A stretch of DNA of 64,000 nt, taken from a virus. The position numbers were made by a program, and so were the translations under genes. The notes beneath the pieces were generated by a model. The model saw only the letters and a list, made by a program, of their open reading frames with translations. It was not told the origin of the DNA and did no database searches. Within the stretch, counting starts at the first letter, position 1, and the number at the start of each line of letters is the position of its first letter. Positions 17,043 to 25,588 of this stretch are shown here, piece after piece. The DNA is taken from the IMG/VR virus record IMGVR_UViG_3300042327_001260, positions 1-64,000 of that record, one strand, 5' to 3'.

Positions 17043-17602
17043 TGAAAATAATAATAACTGAATCACAATACAAAATATTAGAATCCTATTCTGAAGAAGA
17101 TAAAATGGCTAAAAAGTTGTTTTTTAAACTTTGGCAAAATGAATTGGATAGTACAGGTACGATAGATTTCGATCCAAAAATTGCTGATTACGTAAATTAT
17201 AAACCACAAGACAGGAAAGAAATTTACGAAATGTATAGGGATTTTCTTGGTGGTTGGGATAAAATGATTGAAAAGGCTTTCCAACTAATGGATAGAACAT
17301 TTGACACTATGGATTATGATTTTAGGGGTGGATATAATTTTAAGTTTAAACCGCAGTTTCATAGTGACTATGAAGAAGATAATTTGATATTTGTTAATGG
17401 ACCAATTGAAAGTGACGGTAAAGTAACTTTAATAATGACTGATGGCGAAACCCACTATTTAAAAGATTTAGAAGAAAATGAAGACTTGTGGTGGGAAATT
17501 GATAGTGAAATTAGGGGAATAATTGAAGATATATTATATCAAGAAGTAACTAAAAAAACAGGAATAATGGTTGACACAAATTTATGTTGGATAAAAGAAT
17601 GA
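17042..17602 (+). CDS. Tagged protein, paralog of previous gene
   Basis: 186 residues. Class A tag MKIIITESQYKILE (I-L-E at 12-14). Body as in the gene at 16470, with KLWQNELD and FLGGWDKMIEKAFQ. Acidic beta region near residues 120-150. 1-base overlap with the upstream stop. No known fold. Confidence 0.68.
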   Translation: MKIIITESQYKILESYSEEDKMAKKLFFKLWQNELDSTGTIDFDPKIADYVNYKPQDRKEIYEMYRDFLGGWDKMIEKAFQLMDRTFDTMDYDFRGGYNFKFKPQFHSDYEEDNLIFVNGPIESDGKVTLIMTDGETHYLKDLEENEDLWWEIDSEIRGIIEDILYQEVTKKTGIMVDTNLCWIKE

Positions 17603-18003
17603 AAATAATATTAACAGAAAGTCAGTATAAAATGTTGTTGGAGTCAAATACAGATTCCATGCAAAGTCTTATTGACATGGCTTTTGATCAGGTAAAAGAA
17701 AATTGTGAAGGTGGATATTATATTAGATCACATCAAAATCTTATTTGTGACCCTGTAGATATGATTGAAGAAATTAAAGTAGTAGACGTATCAAAAGTAA
17801 CATCTATGGATTATTTTGAAAAAAATAAAATGGATGTTATACACATAAAAGTTAATTGTTATGTTGATTCAATACACGAATATAACAATTTAGATAACTT
17901 TATTTATGAACTGCAGGTGGAGGCAAGAAACATTATTGGGGGTGGATTCGTTACTTTAGAAATAGGAGAAATAATTAATAAAAGAAAAGACTTCAATTGG
18001 TAA
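17599..18003 (+). CDS. Tagged small alpha/beta protein
   Basis: 134 residues from the ATGA overlap at 17599. Class A tag MKIILTESQYKMLLE (L-L-E at 13-15). The body has a beta-rich middle (DVIHIKVNCYVDSI) followed by a helix and a strand, a layout also seen in the repeats of the 25589 protein. Function unknown. Confidence 0.66.
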   Translation: MKIILTESQYKMLLESNTDSMQSLIDMAFDQVKENCEGGYYIRSHQNLICDPVDMIEEIKVVDVSKVTSMDYFEKNKMDVIHIKVNCYVDSIHEYNNLDNFIYELQVEARNIIGGGFVTLEIGEIINKRKDFNW

Positions 18004-18380
18004 TGAAAATAATAATTACAGAGAACCAACTTAATGAAATGGAACAACACATTTATGATTATATAAATGATTTGTACGATGTTAGTGACATATCTTATGG
18101 TGAACAGGAAATATATGATTTTGATAACCGTGAGTATGTTATATCAGACGATATTTATTTTTATAGTGGGGACTTTAGTCACGGGACAATGGAATTTATT
18201 TTATACCAACAAAGTTATGAAAAAATGGATGATTATATTTTAATGGAAAGTCCTGTGTTGTTTATTGAAGACTACAATAAAATTGAGTTATTAAATCAAT
18301 TTGGTGAATTATGGAAACCTGTATTTAAAAAATGGTTTAAAGATAATTTTAACTACGATATCAAAACAATTGATGCATGA
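18003..18380 (+). CDS. Tagged acidic hypothetical protein
   Basis: 125 residues. Class A tag MKIIITENQLNEME (L-N-E at 10-12). The acidic body (YINDLYDVSDISYGEQEIYDF) ends in a basic Trp-rich helix (GELWKPVFKKWFKDNF). The ATG overlaps the upstream TAA by 1 base. Function unknown. Confidence 0.66.
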   Translation: MKIIITENQLNEMEQHIYDYINDLYDVSDISYGEQEIYDFDNREYVISDDIYFYSGDFSHGTMEFILYQQSYEKMDDYILMESPVLFIEDYNKIELLNQFGELWKPVFKKWFKDNFNYDIKTIDA

Positions 18381-18952
18381 AAATAATAATAACAGAATCA
18401 CAATATAATAATCTTTTTGAAAAGAATTCTAAACTCATTTATAAAATGTGGAATGATGGGATGAATTTTTATGATATTTCAGAATATACTGGGTTAGATT
18501 TAGAACAAATACTTTTTCTTTTAAAAGATAAAGAAATACATATTGATTGTGGATTTGCTTATCAACTTGTATCTATGCTTTTTAGTCACACTGATTTAGT
18601 AAATAAAAAGTATAGTTTTGAAGATGACACAGTTAGTTTAGAACTACAATGGGACGGTTTTGGTGGTTATCTTATTTTTGAATATGAAGATATTGATTCT
18701 AAATTAGTTGGTTTTGCAACACCTTATTGGGACGGTAATTGCAGAACACCTGTTGACGGTTCATATTTTGAAGACATGGAATCTAAAGATAGTTATGACG
18801 ATTATGACAACCAAGGAATTACAACAAGTCACACACCAAAAAAATTTAAATCTATTTCAGAACTAATTAACTTTTTAAATAATGAATATCCTAAATTACT
18901 GTTCGAACCAATACAAAAATTGATTCATTATTATAGAAGTAAGTACATGTAA
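18377..18952 (+). CDS. Tagged hypothetical protein, last of array
   Basis: 191 residues. Class A tag MKIIITESQYNNLFE (L-F-E at 13-15). Contains an HTH-like start (MNFYDISEYTGLDLEQILFLL) and a beta region (VSLELQWDGFGGYLIFEYE). ATGA overlap with the previous gene. Last of the consecutive class A genes starting at 15616. Function unknown. Confidence 0.66.
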   Translation: MKIIITESQYNNLFEKNSKLIYKMWNDGMNFYDISEYTGLDLEQILFLLKDKEIHIDCGFAYQLVSMLFSHTDLVNKKYSFEDDTVSLELQWDGFGGYLIFEYEDIDSKLVGFATPYWDGNCRTPVDGSYFEDMESKDSYDDYDNQGITTSHTPKKFKSISELINFLNNEYPKLLFEPIQKLIHYYRSKYM

Positions 18953-19006
18953 ACCAAATAATAATTATTTGACATTAATAAATTAATAAATTATATTTTA
19001 TTCACT

Positions 19007-19264
19007 ATGAAAACATTCCGACAAAACTTACACACTTGGTTAGAAGATAAAAAAAATTCACATACAAATGATGAAGTTAAAAATGTTTTAGAGGAGGTTC
19101 AAAAGTATATAAAAAGTAAAGAAAAAGACGAAGAACACATGGTTAATAATTCCTATATGAAAGGTTATTATGATCGTGAAGTAAATAAATCATTTAATGG
19201 TGGATACTACCAACAAACATATAAAATCCACGATTATTTAAAAAACATGTTAAAACAAAAGTAA
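19007..19264 (+). CDS. Helical hypothetical protein
   Basis: 85 residues, helical and basic (HTWLEDKKNSHTNDEV, EEVQKYIKSKEKDEEH). Its stop overlaps the start of the thioredoxin gene, so the two are cotranslated. No tag. Function unknown. Confidence 0.62.
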   Translation: MKTFRQNLHTWLEDKKNSHTNDEVKNVLEEVQKYIKSKEKDEEHMVNNSYMKGYYDREVNKSFNGGYYQQTYKIHDYLKNMLKQK

Positions 19265-19578
19265 TGGAAATTAATGCAAAAGATTTAGAAGAAAAAATCC
19301 AAAATGGTGAAAAGGTTATTGTAGAAATGTGGGCGCCTTGGTGTGGACCATGTAGAATGTTAAAACCTGTTTTTGAAAGAGTTGCACAAAACAACGAAAC
19401 TGACGTTCAAATGTACACATTAAACATTGATGAAAATAAAGAAATTGCGATGAAATATGGTGTAAGAAGTATTCCTACAATTAAAGTATTTGATGGTAAA
19501 GAAGTTAAAGAAACTAAAGTTGGTGTGATTGCTGAACAAAGTATCAAAGAATTAGTTACTAATCTATTACTGAATTAA
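19264..19578 (+). CDS. Thioredoxin
   Basis: 104 residues, full thioredoxin length. The active site is WAPWCGPCRM near residue 23 and the cis-Pro loop is VRSIPTIKVF near residue 75, with the usual central strand and C-terminal helix. It reduces disulfides in the cytoplasm and in T7-like phages can act as a polymerase processivity factor. No tag is present, so it is expected to act in the infected cell. Confidence 0.95.
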   Translation: MEINAKDLEEKIQNGEKVIVEMWAPWCGPCRMLKPVFERVAQNNETDVQMYTLNIDENKEIAMKYGVRSIPTIKVFDGKEVKETKVGVIAEQSIKELVTNLLLN

Positions 19579-19579
19579 A

Positions 19580-19690
19580 ATGAAAAAAATTATTGTTTTA
19601 TTAATTATTTTGACTATTTTTGTCTCTTGTAAGTCAACAAAAACAAATTGCGATGCTTACGGACAGGCAAATATAGAAAAGAATGGTTAA
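19580..19690 (+). CDS. Small lipoprotein
   Basis: 36 residues. Starts MKKIIVLLIILTIFVSCK: a basic start, a hydrophobic core and a lipobox ending V-S-C, typical of Bacteroidota lipoproteins. The mature part is only about 20 residues (KSTKTNCDAYGQANIEKNG). It begins 1 base after the thioredoxin stop and overlaps the next gene. It may be an envelope-anchored exclusion or lysis accessory factor; this is a guess. Confidence 0.6.
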   Translation: MKKIIVLLIILTIFVSCKSTKTNCDAYGQANIEKNG

Positions 19691-19994
19691 TTTAAAAGAA
19701 ATTGAAAAAGTGATAGACAACATGACGGATTTTATTTTAGAATCCGTCGATGAAGTCTCAGATCAGGAAGAATACATGGTTATGATAGGTGCCAACAATA
19801 AAGGTATCATGTATTACGATAAAAAAAGATACGAACTATTCTTTGATAAGAACTCAATTGAAAAAGAAATTAATAATACGTTCTCAAGGAGTATTGCTAA
19901 ACATAAAAAAATAGCAATTAAGAAATACTTTAATAAAACTTACCCAAACCTTTTAGTGAAAAAAATATCATCATCTAAATTAAGTGTTGATTGA
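19683..19994 (+). CDS. Hypothetical basic protein
   Basis: 103 residues. An acidic N-terminal half (DNMTDFILESVDEVSDQEEY) is followed by a basic C-terminal half (SIAKHKKIAIKKYFNKTYP). Overlaps the lipoprotein gene by 8 bases. Not recognised. Confidence 0.62.
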   Translation: MVNLKEIEKVIDNMTDFILESVDEVSDQEEYMVMIGANNKGIMYYDKKRYELFFDKNSIEKEINNTFSRSIAKHKKIAIKKYFNKTYPNLLVKKISSSKLSVD

Positions 19995-20012
19995 TTTTTT
20001 CTTTTTAATATA

Positions 20013-20019
20013 TATTTAT
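20013..20019 (+). promoter_or_regulatory. TATTTAT putative late promoter
   Basis: TATTTAT, 13 bases before the ATG at 20033. Confidence 0.62.
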
Positions 20020-20032
20020 AATAAAAAATATT

Positions 20033-20857
20033 ATGAATAGAAGAAATCTTTTAATTACGGAATCAGAAAAAAGTAGGATATTAAATATGCATAAAACAAT
20101 GTTTGAAATACAAAAAAATTTCATACATGAAGAAGCATTAAACGGACAAGTAGTTCAAGGAGCCGCAGGTGATCCTTACCAATATAAAGGTGAAGGTGGT
20201 AAAGTTTTTTATGCTAAAAAAGGCGACACATCTAATGGCGGACAACCTAAATGGATTGAACAAACTAAACCTGATGGTGTAAAAGCAATTCAAGATAAAA
20301 TATTGAATGTTGCTCAACCTGATAAATCTACACAAGTAACACAACCAAATTTAGAATTAAAACCTAAATCCGCTACTGAAGTTGCAAGTAGTTTGAGTAC
20401 AACATCATCAGGAGCAACACAATTACAAGGACTAGCATCAGGTTCAACAACACCACAATTAGCATCAAGACAAGATTTAAGACAACAAAGACAAGATGCT
20501 AACCAAGCCGCAAGACAACAACAAAGAGCCGATAACAAGGCGGATAGACAACAAAAAAGAGACGATAGACAAGACGCAAGACAACAAAAAAGAGCAACTA
20601 AAGAACAAGAACAACAATGTAACACTTGGTTTAAAAATTTAACTAAGTTCAAGGCAACAATGAAACCTGAACAATTAAAACAATACCAAGACACTCTTAA
20701 TGGTAAACCTTGTTGTGAAGTAATACCTGCAGATCAAATGAAAGCCGCTGGATTAACTTCATGTGCCACAACACCTGCACCCGCAGCGGCGCCAACACAA
20801 CCAGCACCTTTATCAGGAGCACCAACACCACCACCATCAGGAGCACAAACGGCTTAA
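20033..20857 (+). CDS. Tagged Gln/Arg-rich low-complexity protein
   Basis: 274 residues. Class H tag begins MNRRNLLITESEKSRIL, with I-H-E at 31-33. A glycine/lysine beta region follows, then a low-complexity helix of Asp-Arg-Gln repeats (residues 150-195, for example RQQRQDANQAARQQQRAD), a Cys-containing globular bit (CNTWFKNL ... GKPCCEVIP), and a Pro/Ala tail. The charge-rich repeat could bind DNA inside the head or space domains. Function unknown. Confidence 0.68.
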   Translation: MNRRNLLITESEKSRILNMHKTMFEIQKNFIHEEALNGQVVQGAAGDPYQYKGEGGKVFYAKKGDTSNGGQPKWIEQTKPDGVKAIQDKILNVAQPDKSTQVTQPNLELKPKSATEVASSLSTTSSGATQLQGLASGSTTPQLASRQDLRQQRQDANQAARQQQRADNKADRQQKRDDRQDARQQKRATKEQEQQCNTWFKNLTKFKATMKPEQLKQYQDTLNGKPCCEVIPADQMKAAGLTSCATTPAPAAAPTQPAPLSGAPTPPPSGAQTA

Positions 20858-20860
20858 AAT

Positions 20861-20890
20861 AAAAAACCACCCTTGAGGTGGTTTTTGTTT
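20861..20890 (+). terminator. Bidirectional terminator between convergent genes
   Basis: AAAACCACC and GGTGGTTTT pair around a 5-base loop, with A and T tracts on the two sides, between the genes ending at 20857 and 20913. Confidence 0.88.
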
Positions 20891-20912
20891 TTTAAATAAC
20901 ATCAAACAATAA

Positions 20913-21407
20913 TTAGAACTGAGATGGTATAAGGACAATGTCGTCTACGTCAATATCAAATTCATCATTAATCATTTTATACAAATCGGTAGTAAATTTA
21001 CTATCACTGATATTGTATTTAATGTATAACCATGGACTTGAATGATAACGATCAATCATCTCATATCGATATGACAATTCATCAAGAGCGTAAAATATTT
21101 GTTTATAACCCCCTAAGTTAGATTTATCATAAAATAACTCAAGAGATGAAAAACTATAACCAACCATAGGTAAAAAATCAAAAAGTTCTTCATCAAAATT
21201 ACCCTCCGCTAAATCAGTAATAAGATTATAATACTCTTCATTAAAATATCCTGAACTTTTATATAACTTATATGAATCTACATATATTGTTAATTTAAGT
21301 GTTACGAGTTCTTCATCAAAATATTCGTCTTCTATTTCAATGTCATAATCTAATAAGTCACTATTGAAAACGTTTTGATCTATTAGTTTTTTAATTTTTT
21401 TGTCCAT
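20913..21407 (-). CDS. Acidic hypothetical protein, minus strand
   Basis: 164 residues. Starts MDKKIKKLIDQNVF and is very acidic and Tyr-rich (YDIEIEDEYFDEELVTL). No clear tag, but it has a TATTTAT box 4 bases upstream, so it is regulated with the late set. Weakly similar in character to the 44828 product. Function unknown. Confidence 0.65.
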   Translation of the reverse strand: MDKKIKKLIDQNVFNSDLLDYDIEIEDEYFDEELVTLKLTIYVDSYKLYKSSGYFNEEYYNLITDLAEGNFDEELFDFLPMVGYSFSSLELFYDKSNLGGYKQIFYALDELSYRYEMIDRYHSSPWLYIKYNISDSKFTTDLYKMINDEFDIDVDDIVLIPSQF

Positions 21408-21411
21408 AATG

Positions 21412-21418
21412 ATAAATA
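21412..21418 (-). promoter_or_regulatory. TATTTAT putative late promoter (minus strand)
   Basis: On the minus strand, TATTTAT lies 4 bases before the ATG at 21407, showing that the motif follows gene orientation. Confidence 0.62.
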
Positions 21419-21430
21419 TATTAAAAAAAA

Positions 21431-21462
21431 TTTGGAAGTTTATAATAATTTACATATCTTTG
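21431..21462 (+). promoter_or_regulatory. Canonical Bacteroidota promoter (TTTG-N20-TATCTTTG)
   Basis: TTTG at 21431-21434 and TATCTTTG at 21455-21462, 20 bases apart, match the Bacteroidota housekeeping consensus and precede the DUF932 gene. Confidence 0.8.
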
Positions 21463-21486
21463 TAAAACAATTAAAACGATATACAC

Positions 21487-22239
21487 ATGATGACACTTGA
21501 ACAACTTAAATCGGCAACACCTTCAGTATTCGCAACTTCAGCATCTCCAAAGATGTCTGACAAGTATGTATTTGTTCCAACTATGGACATTCTTGAAAAT
21601 TTTGAAAGAGAAGGATGGGAAATAGCATCCGCAAAACAAACAGGACGTGGATTACACGGAGTACACGAGATACGTTTACGTAATGGGGAACTACCAAAAG
21701 TGGGTGACACATTGGTTGAAGCAATCATCCGTAACTCACACAACGGTATGACTACACTTGGAGTAAGTGCGGGACTTCACCGACTTGTATGTTCAAACGG
21801 ACTTACAGTTCCTACGGCACTTGCTGAGTCATTTAATGTAAGACACCAACGATTTGATTTGGATGACGTAAAACGACTTACAGAGTCATTCGCAGGTAAA
21901 CTACCAAAGATTGAAGGATCTGTTAACCGAATGATGGAACGTGAGATGACAACGGACGAGAAGATTGATTTTGTTCGTAAGTCGGCTGAGATTCGTTTCA
22001 GTAAAGAAAAAGTCTTGAACGACTTAGAAATCGTCGGACTATTGACACCAAACCGTTTTGAGGATGAAGGTGACGATATGTGGAAAGTATTCAATGTAGT
22101 ACAGGAGAAGTTTGTCAGAGGAGGGATGGAGTATTCATCACCAAACGGACGAAGAACTAAACTCAGAGGACTACAAAACATAATGGCGGTAAACCAAGTA
22201 AACACAAAACTTTGGGAACTTGCTGAAGAGATGATTTAA
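21487..22239 (+). CDS. DUF932 family phage/plasmid-like protein
   Basis: 250 residues. The layout (MSDKYVFVPTMDILENFEREGW near residue 19, HEIRLRN near residue 60, then AGLHRLVCSNGLTVP and helical EKIDFVRKSAEIRF) fits the DUF932 family found widely in phages and plasmids. Exact role unknown. The codons are richer in C and G than those of neighbouring genes (for example CGT, GGA, CAC), suggesting high expression or separate ancestry. Monocistronic between a strong host-type promoter and a terminator. Confidence 0.82.
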   Translation: MMTLEQLKSATPSVFATSASPKMSDKYVFVPTMDILENFEREGWEIASAKQTGRGLHGVHEIRLRNGELPKVGDTLVEAIIRNSHNGMTTLGVSAGLHRLVCSNGLTVPTALAESFNVRHQRFDLDDVKRLTESFAGKLPKIEGSVNRMMEREMTTDEKIDFVRKSAEIRFSKEKVLNDLEIVGLLTPNRFEDEGDDMWKVFNVVQEKFVRGGMEYSSPNGRRTKLRGLQNIMAVNQVNTKLWELAEEMI

Positions 22240-22243
22240 AAAG

Positions 22244-22270
22244 AAAGGGAGTTAAAAAACTCCCTTTTTT
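22244..22270 (+). terminator. Bidirectional terminator
   Basis: AAAGGGAGTT and AACTCCCTTT form a 10-bp stem with a 4-base loop and a T tract, between the convergent genes ending at 22239 and 22269. Confidence 0.92.
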
Positions 22271-22559
22271 ATTTCATATTATTTAAAACCATTTCTAAAG
22301 AGTAGATTGATTCCTTATCTTGTTTGGTTTTTACTTTTTTACTTCTAAGATAAGATAGTGATTCCATAATCTCATCTCTTTTTGACTTTGTTTTTGGTAC
22401 TGAGGTTACGGATAGATTGTTTTCAACCTGCGTGATAATAGGCTTCTCAATGTAAACAATTTCTTTTTGTTTTGGGTATAAGGTGTTATAAACCTCAATT
22501 GCCGTTTTTGCGTGACGAGTTGTGCAACGAATAATAAGATATTTTAGTAGTTCTTTCAT
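22269..22559 (-). CDS. Hypothetical basic protein
   Basis: 96 residues from the ATG at 22559 (MKELLKYLIIRCTTRHAK); an ATG five codons upstream is possible. Helical and basic, with KSKRDEIMESLSYLRSKKVKTKQ near the end. No family recognised. Confidence 0.6.
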   Translation of the reverse strand: MKELLKYLIIRCTTRHAKTAIEVYNTLYPKQKEIVYIEKPIITQVENNLSVTSVPKTKSKRDEIMESLSYLRSKKVKTKQDKESIYSLEMVLNNMK

Positions 22560-22583
22560 ATCGTAAAGATACAAAAAAACAGT

Positions 22584-22706
22584 CTATTTTTCTAATTCTT
22601 CATAGTACTTTTTAATTAACTTGTTATTGTTCTCGATTAGTCTAATAGTTTTTAAAATACTTTTTCTTGACTTACCTTTTTTACCTTCTTTTTTTGCCTT
22701 TGCCAT
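22584..22706 (-). CDS. Small very basic protein
   Basis: 40 residues (starts MAKAKKEGKKGKSRKSIL, ends KKYYEELEK): a Lys/Arg-rich start and a helix. A TATTTAT box lies 17 bases upstream on the same strand. May bind nucleic acid. The size is small, but the codons and promoter support it. Confidence 0.5.
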   Translation of the reverse strand: MAKAKKEGKKGKSRKSILKTIRLIENNNKLIKKYYEELEK

Positions 22707-22723
22707 TTTACTTTATTTTTAAC

Positions 22724-22730
22724 ATAAATA
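22724..22730 (-). promoter_or_regulatory. TATTTAT putative late promoter (minus strand)
   Basis: TATTTAT on the minus strand, 17 bases before the ATG at 22706, close to and divergent from the plus-strand pair at 22743. Confidence 0.45.
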
Positions 22731-22742
22731 CATTTAAAGTAA

Positions 22743-22756
22743 TATTTATTATTTAT
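22743..22756 (+). promoter_or_regulatory. Tandem TATTTAT putative late promoter
   Basis: Two head-to-tail TATTTAT boxes 36 bases before ATG 22793, at the head of the class C tagged run. Confidence 0.55.
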
Positions 22757-22792
22757 AAAAGACGGTTTAAGGAAACCTATAAATATGAGATA

Positions 22793-23182
22793 ATGAAAAA
22801 ACTAATTAAAAATATATTAAAAGAGGAACTTCAAGGACAAGAGTTTATTGATAATTACTACAATGAACTTGAAAGGTTTGAAAGAAGTAAAGATACAATT
22901 ATTGATTACATTAAATCAGAACACCCAAACCTTGTTGATGTTGAATACAGAAAAAAAAATGTTCTTTTAGGATCTATAAGGTTAGGTATGGAAAACCCTA
23001 GAGTGGAGGTATTAGTTGTGACATTAAAATTTAAAGATTTAAAGAAAGAAGAAATAAGACCAAAAAGTCCAATAAAGTTAGATGTTTTAAATATTTTCAA
23101 AAATTATTTTGACTTTGACACTTTGTTATATGGTTGTCCAATAGACTTAGAATTCAAGGCACAGGCTTGGGTTAATTTTTAA
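22793..23182 (+). CDS. Tagged small alpha/beta protein
   Basis: 129 residues from the ATG at 22793; an upstream ORF extension (to 22667) lies before the promoter boxes and is rejected. Class C tag MKKLIKNILKEE (L-K-E at 9-11). Body: a helix, VDVEYRKKN, VEVLVVTLKFKDL, YGCPIDLEFKAQAW. This matches the unit repeated in the 25589 protein. Function unknown. Confidence 0.68.
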   Translation: MKKLIKNILKEELQGQEFIDNYYNELERFERSKDTIIDYIKSEHPNLVDVEYRKKNVLLGSIRLGMENPRVEVLVVTLKFKDLKKEEIRPKSPIKLDVLNIFKNYFDFDTLLYGCPIDLEFKAQAWVNF

Positions 23183-23184
23183 TT

Positions 23185-23727
23185 ATGAAACAACTGATTA
23201 GAAAAATATTAAAAGAAACTAACATGTCTAATGATTTATTAGATATGATTAACAGAGAAGGTATTTTTTCTGTAGTAAGATATGTTGGTGGGGTTGATAA
23301 CTTAAAAAGTATATTCAGGGATAACCCAAATATTTTAAAAAGAATTGGGGGGGCAAATGGTAAGGTTAATATTAATTATGATCTTGCACACTGCCCTTGT
23401 ATAACTTTAGATTTTGATATTGTAGACGAACATTGGAATAAATGGAGAACCAATAGTTGGGCAGATATAAATGTTAAATACGACGAGTCTAAACTAACAG
23501 AAGAGGAAATAGACTTCTTCAATGCATATATAATAGATAGTTTTGAACAGGAAGGTTCTTTTGAGATTGCTCATTTTGATTGTCCTGAATTAGAAAAAAA
23601 AAGATCCGATAACTTTCTTACCTTAGCGGAAATCAATGGTGTAAGTATAGAAGACTCATCCGCCTTTTACGGAAGAATGGAAAAAGATAATGTACAAAGA
23701 ATTATAGATAAATTAGAATCAAAATGA
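23185..23727 (+). CDS. Tagged protein with LVGG-type module
   Basis: 180 residues. Class C tag MKQLIRKILKE (L-K-E at 9-11). Residues 15-48 hold LLDMINREGIFSVVRYVGGVDNLKSIF, a helical module repeated in the proteins at 35075, 42776 and 43509. The remainder is an acidic alpha/beta domain containing HCPCITLDFDIVD. ATGA overlap with the next gene. Function unknown. Confidence 0.68.
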   Translation: MKQLIRKILKETNMSNDLLDMINREGIFSVVRYVGGVDNLKSIFRDNPNILKRIGGANGKVNINYDLAHCPCITLDFDIVDEHWNKWRTNSWADINVKYDESKLTEEEIDFFNAYIIDSFEQEGSFEIAHFDCPELEKKRSDNFLTLAEINGVSIEDSSAFYGRMEKDNVQRIIDKLESK

Positions 23728-24209
23728 AACAACTAATTAGAAGAATATTAAAAGAAGAAGTTGAAAACGATTATAATATGATCGATAAAGGTATTGATAT
23801 TGTAGTTAAGGTAGTAAATAAAACATTTCCTTTTATTGTCGGTTGGGAAAAAAATGGAGATTATGATGAAAGTAAGTATTATTTATACATTGATTTAAAG
23901 GTTAATGTTGATAAAGTTAAAGAATATTACGACTTACCATTTAAAGATTATTATTTAAAATATCCTGACGTAATAGATGAACAAATTGAGCGAAAAGAAA
24001 GTTTTGCTTATCCATTTAGTTTATTAGATTTTAGTTTATTAGATGATGACCCATATATTGAAAGTAAAAAAATTAAAACACTTTTTGAAGAAATGTATGA
24101 ATTGATTCCTAATGAATATAAAATGAAAGAAGAAAGACAAGATATCTTTGGTAAAATAAATGTTCATGAAAAAGACATAAATATAAATTATTATATGTTT
24201 GTTAGATGA
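23724..24209 (+). CDS. Tagged acidic alpha/beta protein
   Basis: 161 residues. Class C tag MKQLIRRILKEE. Body: a helix (IDIVVKVVNKTFPFIVGW), a strand (YYLYIDLKVNVDKV) and acidic helices, reminiscent of the repeats in the 25589 protein. Start and stop both overlap neighbours (ATGA). Function unknown. Confidence 0.66.
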   Translation: MKQLIRRILKEEVENDYNMIDKGIDIVVKVVNKTFPFIVGWEKNGDYDESKYYLYIDLKVNVDKVKEYYDLPFKDYYLKYPDVIDEQIERKESFAYPFSLLDFSLLDDDPYIESKKIKTLFEEMYELIPNEYKMKEERQDIFGKINVHEKDININYYMFVR

Positions 24210-25576
24210 AAAATTTATTAAAAGAAGAAATATTTAGAATCCAAGATTTAATGAACATTAAGAGAATTATTCTTAGTGAGGAAAAAGACGCAACATCAAC
24301 AGTTGAGGGAACGTGTTTAAATCTTAAAGATTACTCAAAAGAGTTTAGTGCCGCTCAGGCAGCCACTAATGAAAGAGCTCAAGAATTTATAAATGGTATT
24401 TTAGAATATGTTAATACAAATTTACCTGATTTATATAGTAAATGGCAATTAGGAACATTTTTAGGTATTAGTAAAGTAACATTAATTGGGTGTGCATCAA
24501 ATAGGGTGAGAAGTGATAGAAATAATAAATATGTACAATATTCATCTACTGGTGGTAGAGCAGTTTTACCTACTATGGATAATAATTATGTGGTAAAAAC
24601 ATACGATAAAACTTCCTATAATACCGTGTTATCAGGTGCGGGAATAAATGATTTAAATTATCCAGAATACCAAGTATTTTTTGATGATGATCTTAAATAT
24701 GCTGCAGACAGAGCAAATAACTTATGGAAATCAATGAAACCCCTTTTAACAAAAAACAGAATTGTGTTTATAGATACGCCAGTAATAGAGTCTCATATAG
24801 TTGATACGGGTGGAAGGATAGACGAAAATAGAGATACCGCAAGTTATCCTAATCCAGGACAAATAGTCCTATTCAACGGGACAATATGTGAGTATAAAGG
24901 AGAAAGAAATCCTGATTTGGCTTGTATTAAAGGATTAACGGTTGAGTTTAACTATGACGAAGTTGTTGAAGCAACACCAAAAGCCGCTCACTGTTGTAAT
25001 AGAGGTAGATTTAAATTAACATTAAATGGTGAGCCAATAGTCAGAGATGATGGTAAATTGTACGCAAGTGTTAACAATGCTAGTGCGGGGCAAGAAAACG
25101 ACAATACGGGTAATGATTTTTATTTAACTGTAAAAGATGCCAAAGGTAACTCAGTTCAAGATAAAAATGCCCCTGGAAAAATTGGTACTATGGATATACA
25201 AGTTTTACCTGATAAAGAACAGTTAACAAGTCTTAAATGGAATAGGACACACGAATGTTGTGAAACTACTAAAAACGCCCAAACACTTAAAACAAGTAAA
25301 GACAGAAATACCGCTTGTTTTCCTGCAGGGAATTATAGATATAATGTCTTTACAATTGATGATGAGAAGGCTAAAGCGATATATGATAAGGCAGTTGCAA
25401 ATAATGATAAATTTTTGATTTTAGAAAGCACTCCTAGTCATCCTAAAGCGCATGAAGAATCCGTAAGAGTCTTAGTTAAAAATTCAAAAGGTGAAACAAT
25501 TTATGATGTTATTGGTGATCCAAAAGGACCATTTGAAATACCATTCTGTGCTAAACCAACCACTACAACAGTATAA
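24206..25576 (+). CDS. Tagged secreted-like beta protein, possibly OmpA-related
   Basis: 456 residues. Tag MKNLLKEEIFRIQDLMNI (class F-like), with L-S-E at 23-25. Residues 90-190 (VTLIGCASNRVRS, then YAADRANNLWKSM) resemble the strand and RA-helix layout of OmpA-type peptidoglycan-binding domains. The C-terminal half is beta-rich with paired cysteines (HCCNRGRFKLTLNG, ECCETTKN). It may attach to cell wall or form a structural cargo. Low certainty on fold. Confidence 0.62.
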   Translation: MKNLLKEEIFRIQDLMNIKRIILSEEKDATSTVEGTCLNLKDYSKEFSAAQAATNERAQEFINGILEYVNTNLPDLYSKWQLGTFLGISKVTLIGCASNRVRSDRNNKYVQYSSTGGRAVLPTMDNNYVVKTYDKTSYNTVLSGAGINDLNYPEYQVFFDDDLKYAADRANNLWKSMKPLLTKNRIVFIDTPVIESHIVDTGGRIDENRDTASYPNPGQIVLFNGTICEYKGERNPDLACIKGLTVEFNYDEVVEATPKAAHCCNRGRFKLTLNGEPIVRDDGKLYASVNNASAGQENDNTGNDFYLTVKDAKGNSVQDKNAPGKIGTMDIQVLPDKEQLTSLKWNRTHECCETTKNAQTLKTSKDRNTACFPAGNYRYNVFTIDDEKAKAIYDKAVANNDKFLILESTPSHPKAHEESVRVLVKNSKGETIYDVIGDPKGPFEIPFCAKPTTTTV

Positions 25577-25588
25577 TCTTTTTATTAA

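Noticed and set aside
20314-20694. Minus-strand Cys/Leu-rich frame
   Set aside because: It is the complement of the Gln/Arg repeat of the gene at 20033; the composition mirrors that repeat and there is no promoter.
21777-22205. Minus-strand 142-codon frame
   Set aside because: Complement of the DUF932 gene, whose family match and codons fit the plus strand.
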